A stretch of DNA of 11,055 bases from the NCBI GenBank assembly GCA_041583135.1, contig JBFHGJ010000154.1, positions 1 through 11,055 of the forward strand. The letters are read 5' to 3'. Of this stretch, positions 1-6,600 are shown piece after piece (the first letter of the stretch is position 1; the number at the start of each line of letters is the position of its first letter). The DNA is from JABSOG01 sp041583135 (lineage in GTDB: Bacteria > Pseudomonadota > Gammaproteobacteria > Enterobacterales > Alteromonadaceae). Below the pieces are notes generated by a model, which saw only the letters and a program-made list of their open reading frames with translations, did no database searches and was not told the DNA's origin. Position numbers and translations under genes: made by a program.

Positions 1-1
1 A

Positions 2-610
2 TCACCTACGGTGCTGGTTTATCGCATCTTTTGCGAGGCGATAAGAGACATCACCGGGCAAGATGATTTTGCGCTGGTATTGACCTTTTTCAATCGCGTG
101 TTGCAAAAAGCCTTGAGTGATTTGGTGGCGCCGATGATCTCCACCCATATTCAGCGCGCCGAGCAGCCAAGCGATGATTGTTTTGCCGGTTTGCTTAGCC
201 ACAATCAGCAGCAGATGTTAGAGAGCCTGAACCATCATGCGGTGAGCGGCATTCGCGTATTGCGCGAGTTAAAACAGCAAAAACGCATCGATAGCGAATT
301 TAGCCTGCCTGTGGTGTTTACCTCATTGCTCGGGCAGCAGGTTGGTGCTGAGACTGGCAGTTTTGCCGAGCAGATCAGCTACAGCGTGACCCAAACCCCA
401 CAGGTGTATTTAGACCATCAGGTGCAAGAATATCAAGGGGCATTGGTTTATACCTGGGATGTGGCGCAAAGTCAGTTTAAACCGGGTGTACTAAACGCCT
501 TGTTTGAGCATTTTGGCAAAGCCCTTGAGCAGCTGAGCGAAAACTCTGATAGCTGGAGCGAGAAAAGCTGGCGGGCGCTTTGTGGCGATGTTGAGTTGAG
601 TGTCGATACG
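2..610 (+). other. Cy1 domain (C-terminal half, N-terminal part outside window)
   Basis: Second half of a heterocyclization domain. The PVVFT threonine codon is at 320-322 and the aspartate of QVYLD at 413-415; from recall of Cy structural work (BmdB) these Thr and Asp positions matter for cyclization, and both are kept. The usual GDFT motif is not kept: the aligned stretch, around 121-142, reads LVAPMIS. The DxxxxD motif would lie upstream of the window and cannot be checked. Confidence 0.8.
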
Positions 611-1957
611 CCAAATGCACCAGTGCTTAAAGATTACACAAACAGGCAATTTGAGCCATTACCGCTGACCGACCAGCAACAAGCCTACGCTTATGGCCGC
701 ATGGCACAAGGCGGTAATATCAGCTCGCTTATTTACACCGATTTTCATGTTGAGCGGCTTAATATTGCAAGGCTGCAAAGCGCTTGGCAACAGGTGCTGG
801 TGCGTCATCCCATGTTAAGCACAGTTATCTACGCCAATGGCACTCAACAGCGTATGGCTCAAGTGCCAGAATATAGCATTGAAATTAATGACTTAAGTCA
901 GCTCAATGAGGCTGATGCCAAAGCGCAAAGACAAGTGATTGAAGCGGCAATTATGGCCACCACAACGCCGCTGGGGCAGTGGCCATTATTTGTGTTAAAG
1001 GTAACCTTAATGCCAAATGGCTTAGCCACCGTGCATTTTGCCCTTGATATGCTGCTGGCTGATGGCCCGAGTTTTCAGCTGATCTTAAATGACTTACTGA
1101 AACTCTATACCGAGCCGAACAAGGCCCTTGAACCTCTAGATGTCAGCTTTGCCGACTATTTGCTGAGCTTGGCGGACTATCAACACAGCCAAGGTTACCA
1201 ACAAAGCCTTAGCTACTGGCAGCAAAAGTTTGCTGACATTCCCAGTGGGCCGCAGCTCGGTCAAAAGGCTGGCCATCGCATCGACAAAACCATACGTCTT
1301 GCAGGCAAGTTGCAACACTGGGGCGCAATCAAGCAAAAGGCGCAGGCCCTTGGGGCTAACCCTTCGATGGTGTTGCTGTGCGCTTATGCGCAAGTGATCG
1401 CAACACATGCCCAAACCAGCAGCTTTACTTTGGTTATTCCAAGCTGGCAAAGACTGCCGTTACACCAGCAAATCGACCAAGTCGTAGGGGACTTTACCGC
1501 CATGAGTTGGCTAGTGGTAAAACCTTCAAACTTGAGCTTTGCCGAGCGGGTGCAAGCTTATCATCAAGCGGTTGAACTTGACCTGTCTCATGGCGCGGTC
1601 AGTGGCCTCAAAGCTCTGCGCGGTGTCGCTGGTAAACGCATGGCACAGGGCGGTTTGAGTTTTCCTGTGGTGTTTACCAATTTGGCCAAAGAACGCGGGG
1701 TGGAGTTACCCCAGGGCTTTAGCTTAGGTAAGTCACTGAGTCAAACCTCACAGGTGCATCTAGATACCATCAGTAACGAACAAGGCAACGATTTATTGCT
1801 GCACTGGGACGTGGCTGAGGGCATTTTCCCGCACGGGCTGATTGAACAAATGTTTAATGATTATGAGCAGCTACTCAATCAGCTGGCGACAGATGCCGAG
1901 CGTTGGCAGCAGCCTATGTTAAATGTGGATATATATGATACAGATGTGGGCTTTTAG
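2..1957 (+). CDS. NRPS C-terminal part: tandem heterocyclization (Cy-Cy) domains, 5' partial
   Basis: The frame is open from base 2, so this is the end of a longer gene; the GTG at 11 lies inside a domain and is not the real start. Cy domains condense an aminoacyl-PCP (Ser, Thr or Cys) with the upstream chain and cyclize the side chain to an oxazoline or thiazoline. The first Cy is cut at its N-terminal half but shows LTFFNR, PVVFTS and TPQVYLDHQ. The second is complete: PLTDQQQAYAYGR, the Cy hallmark DxxxxD (DMLLAD), VVGDFT, PVVFTN and SQVHLD. After the second Cy only a short tail (about 15 residues) precedes a TAG stop, so no A or PCP follows on this protein. The next assembly-line gene begins directly with a serine A-PCP-Ox, so the module seems split between two polypeptides. 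Tandem Cy domains are known from VibF of vibriobactin synthesis. Domain identity is firm; the partner module is inferred from order. Confidence 0.93.
   Translation, partial: SPTVLVYRIFCEAIRDITGQDDFALVLTFFNRVLQKALSDLVAPMISTHIQRAEQPSDDCFAGLLSHNQQQMLESLNHHAVSGIRVLRELKQQKRIDSEFSLPVVFTSLLGQQVGAETGSFAEQISYSVTQTPQVYLDHQVQEYQGALVYTWDVAQSQFKPGVLNALFEHFGKALEQLSENSDSWSEKSWRALCGDVELSVDTPNAPVLKDYTNRQFEPLPLTDQQQAYAYGRMAQGGNISSLIYTDFHVERLNIARLQSAWQQVLVRHPMLSTVIYANGTQQRMAQVPEYSIEINDLSQLNEADAKAQRQVIEAAIMATTTPLGQWPLFVLKVTLMPNGLATVHFALDMLLADGPSFQLILNDLLKLYTEPNKALEPLDVSFADYLLSLADYQHSQGYQQSLSYWQQKFADIPSGPQLGQKAGHRIDKTIRLAGKLQHWGAIKQKAQALGANPSMVLLCAYAQVIATHAQTSSFTLVIPSWQRLPLHQQIDQVVGDFTAMSWLVVKPSNLSFAERVQAYHQAVELDLSHGAVSGLKALRGVAGKRMAQGGLSFPVVFTNLAKERGVELPQGFSLGKSLSQTSQVHLDTISNEQGNDLLLHWDVAEGIFPHGLIEQMFNDYEQLLNQLATDAERWQQPMLNVDIYDTDVGF
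650..1915 (+). other. Cy2 domain (complete heterocyclization domain)
   Basis: Complete Cy domain. The two aspartates of DxxxxD are at 1046-1048 and 1061-1063 (DMLLAD), replacing the HHxxxDG of ordinary condensation domains. GDFT lies at 1487-1498, the PVVFT threonine at 1676-1678 and the QVHLD aspartate at 1763-1765. All motifs expected for an active cyclization domain are visible, so this is the better candidate of the pair for ring formation. Confidence 0.9.
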
Positions 1958-2008
1958 CCCGTTATTGCTGGAATTATCAGCGAGCGCCAGCGCTATGGGG
2001 CAAATTGA

Positions 2009-2035
2009 TTGACGCCTTGGCGGTTTGGCTATAAA
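2009..2035 (+). promoter_or_regulatory. possible sigma70-type promoter for the lipase-like gene
   Basis: TTGACG (2009-2014, five of six matches to TTGACA) and TATAAA (2030-2035, five of six to TATAAT) are separated by 15 bp, a little shorter than the preferred 16-18. Transcription would start near 2042, immediately before the first hairpin, giving a leader of about 220 nt before the ATG at 2265. This is read by eye only. The genes may instead be co-transcribed from upstream. Confidence 0.3.
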
Positions 2036-2043
2036 CATAAGAT

Positions 2044-2219
2044 AGTTAGTACCCGTCCGGAAATAAGTGTTGCCGGGTACTAACTGCGCGGTAAATGGAT
2101 TTACCGCCATTTCAACTTGTTGAAATGTAAGCGAAAGTCGAACTTGCTTCGACGTCAGCGGTCTAGGAAATTATCATGGATGAGAATTTCCGGATGAAAA
2201 CTTAGCTAGTACCTGTACT
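2044..2219. repeat. cluster of consecutive perfect inverted repeats (structured element)
   Basis: Six inverted repeats follow one another. (1) 12-bp arms AGTTAGTACCCG / CGGGTACTAACT at 2044-2055 and 2074-2085, 18-nt loop. (2) 9-bp arms GCGGTAAAT / ATTTACCGC, 2088-2107, 2-nt loop. (3) 9-bp arms CATTTCAAC / GTTGAAATG, 2108-2127, 2-nt loop, directly abutting the former. (4) 6-bp arms GTCGAA / TTCGAC, 2137-2153. (5) 7-bp arms GGAAATT / AATTTCC, 2166-2172 and 2185-2191. (6) AGTAC / GTACT, 2208-2219. None is followed by a T-run, so they do not look like intrinsic terminators. Whether it acts as RNA, as a DNA protein-binding site, or is a small mobile palindromic element is unknown. Confidence 0.8.
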
Positions 2220-2247
2220 GACAGTGACTGGCCACAACAATAAAAAC

Positions 2248-2254
2248 GAAGGAG
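2248..2254 (+). promoter_or_regulatory. ribosome binding site of the lipase-like gene
   Basis: GAAGGAG ends 10 nt before the ATG at 2265. It is a strong Shine-Dalgarno sequence and decides the start. It is clearly stronger than the site before the following NRPS-PKS gene. Confidence 0.8.
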
Positions 2255-2264
2255 TGAACAAAAC

Positions 2265-3530
2265 ATGACAGACGCAACCTATAGTCCAAGACAAATCCAC
2301 TTTTGCCTTGGCGCCCTGATCAGCGTGCCGCTGAATGTCCCCGGCACCACTGCCGAGCAAGTGGCTGAAAACGCGGCCAAAAAGCTCAATCAGGTGCTCG
2401 ACAACCAGCAAGTGATCGCACTGATCGGCCGCTGGCAGTTAGCTTGGGGACCATATGTATTTAAGAGCAGCCCTAATGTGTTTGGCGCCGATGATATGAT
2501 GTGTGTCTATCAGTCAATGGATGACCCCAGCCAATATGTGATTGGTATCGCCGGAACCAACTTTTTATCGCCCTATAGCATTATCAATCAAGATGTCATC
2601 ATCAACCCCATGGTGGACTGGGCGTACGGTGACAAGGTTGGTCAAATTACCCAAGGCACCCATGTTGGCCTCACCAATTTATTGACCCTGGGCCAGAACG
2701 GCCAAAACCTCAGTGACTTTTTACGGCAGAGTGTGTTCGACAATGGTGCCAGTGGCGGAGCAATCAATATTGGTGTTGCTGGTCATAGCTTAGGTGGCAC
2801 CTTAACGCCTGCGCTGGCGATGTATTTGCGAGATACCCAAAGTGAATATGACCCGCAACAACGGGCGGTATTCAATGTCACCCCTAGTGCCGGGCTGACC
2901 CCAGCCAACAAGCAATGGGTTAACCATTATGATTCAGTGCTTGGGGCGGTAACCGACAGACTGTGGAACGCTAAAGATGTGGCGCCGCACCTATGGCAAC
3001 TGGGCATGGTGGCGCAAATTCCAACCCTTTATTCTCCTTATATTCCGCGCTCGGTGATCATCGACAGCCTGACCTTGATGGCCGAGGTCAGCAGCGCCAA
3101 AGCTGGTCGCCTTAACCATGTTTGCGCCAACACTGCGCCTTTGAATACGTCTGGCCTTGGCAGTCATGCCATCGATGCCGAGTCGCTTAAAAAGGTGCTT
3201 GGTACTTTGACCGGTATTAAGCTGACCGAACATCTCAATAAGGTGCCAGATGTCGATGCCGAGGTGTTCAAACAGGTAGATGTGTTACTGGGCAAAGTCG
3301 GCCATATGCTTGAGAGCGAATTACAAGCAAGCCCTGCTTTTGATGCCAAAGGGGTCGAAAGCCTAGTGGCAAAAGCTTATGACCTGCTTGGTGTTGATGG
3401 CGGCGCGTTTAAGTGGCAGATCATCTACGCCGTGGCCTTCATGATTGTGGCGGTTTATGAGCATGTGTTTGCTTATTTTGGCCAGCTTGATGTGTGGGGC
3501 TTTGTTAAGCAGGTATATGCGCCTTCGTAA
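2265..3530 (+). CDS. class-3-lipase-like alpha/beta hydrolase
   Basis: A 421-residue stand-alone hydrolase of the lipase class 3 (fungal-lipase-like) type. GHSLGG forms the nucleophile elbow with Ser175 (codon 2787-2789). IGIAGTN near residues 92-98 resembles the FRGT-type oxyanion segment. NAKDVAPHLW gives a probable catalytic Asp238 (2976-2978), and LNHVCANTAPL a probable His285 (3117-3119). No signal peptide is visible, so it is probably cytoplasmic. A hydrophobic stretch near residues 386-405 (IIYAVAFMIVAVYEH...) could be a membrane-associated helix, though it holds Glu and His. Its own strong RBS and a 307-bp upstream gap suggest some independent control. Placed between two assembly-line genes, it may release, edit or modify an acyl product, or be unrelated cargo; the substrate cannot be told. 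It is not a classical type II thioesterase (those are about 240 residues). Confidence 0.88.
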   Translation: MTDATYSPRQIHFCLGALISVPLNVPGTTAEQVAENAAKKLNQVLDNQQVIALIGRWQLAWGPYVFKSSPNVFGADDMMCVYQSMDDPSQYVIGIAGTNFLSPYSIINQDVIINPMVDWAYGDKVGQITQGTHVGLTNLLTLGQNGQNLSDFLRQSVFDNGASGGAINIGVAGHSLGGTLTPALAMYLRDTQSEYDPQQRAVFNVTPSAGLTPANKQWVNHYDSVLGAVTDRLWNAKDVAPHLWQLGMVAQIPTLYSPYIPRSVIIDSLTLMAEVSSAKAGRLNHVCANTAPLNTSGLGSHAIDAESLKKVLGTLTGIKLTEHLNKVPDVDAEVFKQVDVLLGKVGHMLESELQASPAFDAKGVESLVAKAYDLLGVDGGAFKWQIIYAVAFMIVAVYEHVFAYFGQLDVWGFVKQVYAPS

Positions 3531-3613
3531 AACACTTGGCGAAACAGTAATAAAAAGCGGTAAATTTAAGCAACAAACCCGGCAATGAGACTTGCCGGGC
3601 TGGGAATAGAACA
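3531..3613. other. 83-bp gap with perfect hairpin before the NRPS-PKS start
   Basis: CCCGGCAA (3578-3585) and TTGCCGGG (3592-3599) form a perfect 8-bp stem with a 6-nt loop. No T-run follows, so it is a poor intrinsic terminator. The only Shine-Dalgarno-like bases for the next gene, GGGA at 3602-3605 (8 nt before the ATG), start three bases after the stem, so folding could affect initiation. The gap also repeats GCGGTAAAT (3557-3565), seen at 2088-2096. Confidence 0.7.
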
Positions 3614-6600
3614 ATGAAAAACAATGGGCAAAACCTTCGAAGCTTGAGCGAGCTGATAGCCAATGCGGCGCAGCAATATCCCGAGCAGACGGCGGTGACA
3701 ATTGCAGGTCAAAGTATCAGCTACCAAACCTTGAACCACAGGGCCAATCAGTGCGCGCGATATCTCCGCGATATGGGCGCAGGTCCCGGCGTTGCCGTGG
3801 GTATTATGATGGAGCGCTCAATTGAGCTGGTGGTGGCTTTACTTGCGGTGTTAAAAGCGCAAAGCGCCTATTTGCCCATTGATGTTGCCGACCCCAAGGA
3901 GCGGCGCGATTTTATTGTCGAAGATGCCGATATCGGCCTATTGCTGACCCAGCAGCAATTTGCCGACAAGTTAGCGGATTTTGACGGCACGTTTGTGTGT
4001 TTAGATGAGAGCGATACGTTGCTTGCTCCTTTTGCTACAGACGAACTTGAGCAAAGCCCTCGGGCCGATGATATTGCCTATATCATTTACACCTCTGGTT
4101 CTACCGGCAAACCCAAAGGTTGCCTGGTGCATCATCAGGCGATTTGCAACCGTTTGACGTGGATGGCAAAGCATTACCAAGTGAATGCCAGCGATAAAGT
4201 ATTGCAAAAAACGCCGGTGACCTTTGATGTGTCGGTGTGGGAGCTGTTTTTACCGCTTATAACCGGAGCGACCTTGGTGTTGGCCAAGCCCGGCGGCCAT
4301 CGTGATCCGAGTTATTTAAGCCGCACCATTGGCGACAATGGCGTTAGCTTGTGTCATTTTGTGCCGTCAATGTTGCAGCACTTTTTATCGCAAGCCAAAG
4401 CAGATGAGTTAACCAGCTTGCGTCATGTGTTTGTCAGCGGAGAGGCCATTGGCTTTGAGCTGGTAAAAAGCTTTAAAGCGCTTTGTGATGCCCAGCTGAA
4501 TAACCTCTATGGCCCAACCGAGGCGGCGGTTGATGTGAGCTATTATCGCTGCGAACTCAGACACGACAAAAAGGTGCCAATCGGCAAAGCCATCGACAAC
4601 GTGCAGCTGCATATTTTAGATGAGCAATTAAAACCGGTGGCGCAGGGCCAAAGTGGTCAGTTGTGTATTGGCGGTGTGGCAGTGGCCAAAGGCTATTTGA
4701 ACCGTCCTGAGCTAAGCGCAGAGAAATTTATCGACGACCCGTTTAATACCGGTGGCAAGCTCTATTTGACTGGCGATTTGGCCAAAATGCTCGATGATGG
4801 CAACATCGAATATTTAGGACGCAGTGACTTTCAGGTCAAACTCCGGGGCTTTCGTATTGAGCTGCCAGAGATAGAAGCGGCGTTATTGGAGCACGCGGCA
4901 GTAGAGCAGGCGGTAGTGCTGGTGCAAGATAAAGCCAGTGGCGACCCTAAGCTTGTGGCCTATGTCGCCGGGCAAAACCTGCCCGAGCAAAAGCAGTTAA
5001 AGCACTACCTTGAGCAATCGCTACCGGCCCATATGGTGCCAAATTTAATTGCCTGTTTAGACAATATGCCGGTGACCAAGCACGGTAAGGCCGATAGAAG
5101 CGCGCTGCCTTGGCCTATAGAAACAACCCAGTTACAGACAACACAACAACAATTAATGCAGGCAGTGGATGAGCCGATGAACCAAAGTAGCCATACCTTA
5201 GCGTCTATCAGTCAGGACGTACTGAACATTTTTATCGAATTATTGGGCCGAGATACATTAGAGCCGGGGGATGACCTGTTCGACTTTGGCGCCACCTCTT
5301 TTACCATGATCCAAGCGGTGGATAAGATAAATCAGCGCTTTGATTTGGAAGTGCCGGTAGACATCTTTTTACAAGAGCCGCGCATTTATGCCGTGGCTCA
5401 GTATATTTTCGATAGCCTGCCGCTCAAGCAAAGGGCGATGGCGATTAAAACCCAAAGCGAGTTAACTCAGCCTGAGCATAGACCCATTACTTTGGCACAA
5501 AGCGCGCCTTTAAGCGTTGAGCCAACGGCAATGCTCGATGTGCAGGATATTAACCTGCAAGTGGCTGAATTTAATAATAAGTTTTACTTAAAACCACATG
5601 ATGAAACCACGCCTTTGAGCTGCCAATCCCTTGGTGAACTTTTATCCTTGTATAAAGCGGCGGCCATCAACAATGAATGTAAATACCTCTATGGCTCGGC
5701 GGGCGGGCTAAACCCTATTCAGTGCTACGTGCATGTTAAGGCCAATCGCTGTGCGGGCATTCCTGCTGGCGTGTATTACTACCATCCACTAGAGCACGCG
5801 CTTTATTTGGTGAGTGACAAGGATTTAGACAGTCAGCTGTTTGCCAATGATGGGGTATTTGACAGTGCGCCGGTCACGCTGTTTTATGTTGCCCGATTAG
5901 ATGTGATCATGCCTAAGTATCAAAGCTTAAGTGCGGTGTTGTCGATACTTGAGGCCGGTTATATGGCTCAGCTTGTGGCCGGTAGAGAGCATGAACTTGG
6001 CCATAGTGTCGCGCAGGTTACTATCGCCAAAGGTGAGCGCTTGCAACAGAGCTTAGGGCTTAGCGATAGACAGCTGGTAACTTATGCGTTGGCTCTTGGC
6101 GCGAATGGTACGCAGTGTCAGAACAATGGCGATGCCGCCAGAATATTCGCAGGCTTTAAGACTTATGAGGAACAGAACCAGCAACACTTTAAGCAGCTGA
6201 TGCAATCGCCGCCCAGTGCCATTGAAGCATTTGGCTCAGAGGTTGCCAAAGTTGAGCTGGCTGAGCGCGTATGGCATGACAATTACTATGTGGTGCGTGG
6301 CGCTAAGCGCTATTATCAGCAAACGCCGGTGTCTTTTGCCCGCTTTAGCCAGTTTATGTCATTGCTTTGTGGCAAAGAGATTAAGGGTGCCAAGCGCTTC
6401 TTATATCAGGTGGGGCAAACTCAGCCGGTCACTTCGGTTTATCTTTATTTACGCAAAGGGGCGGTTGAGGGCATTCCTGCCGGGGTGTATCGCTTTGAGC
6501 GCGATAGCCACTCGCTCGTTTGGCTGGCGTCAAAATTAAGCGGCGATTTAAAATCTTGCCATATGCCGTTTAACCGCAAACATGCCCAGCAGGCCAAATT

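Larger units (their letters stand above)
1958..2264. other. 307-bp intergenic region: possible promoter plus cluster of inverted repeats
   Basis: No credible gene: every frame is short and lacks recognisable protein. The left part (1958-2040) holds weak short palindromes (for example AGCGC/GCGCT at 1983-1994) and a possible promoter. From 2044 to 2219 nearly every base belongs to an inverted repeat. The right end carries the ribosome binding site of the lipase-like gene. A frame-shifted remnant of an A domain after the Cy stop was looked for and not found. Confidence 0.75.

Noticed and set aside
11..13. GTG as the true start of the first gene
   Set aside because: The frame is open upstream to base 2 and the GTG falls within a Cy domain core, with no ribosome binding site.
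1948..1966. GGGC/GCCC stem over the stop codon as a terminator
   Set aside because: Only 4 bp, followed by GTTATTG rather than a T-tract.
1958..2043. Remnant of an A domain joined to the Cy-Cy protein by frameshift
   Set aside because: All three frames were read after the stop; no A-domain motif is seen, and a full A domain opens the gene at 3614.
2044..2085. Possible integron attC site (GTTAGTA...TACTAAC)
   Set aside because: attC ends run RYYYAAC...GTTRRRY on either strand; here the order is GTT...AAC, and the arms are perfectly paired without the extrahelical bases of attC.
2088..2127. Intrinsic terminators after the Cy gene
   Set aside because: The stems have 2-nt loops and no T-run follows any of them.
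2218..2246. Promoter CTGACA-17-TAAAAA before the lipase-like gene
   Set aside because: Transcription would begin inside or just after the Shine-Dalgarno at 2248-2254, leaving no usable ribosome binding site.
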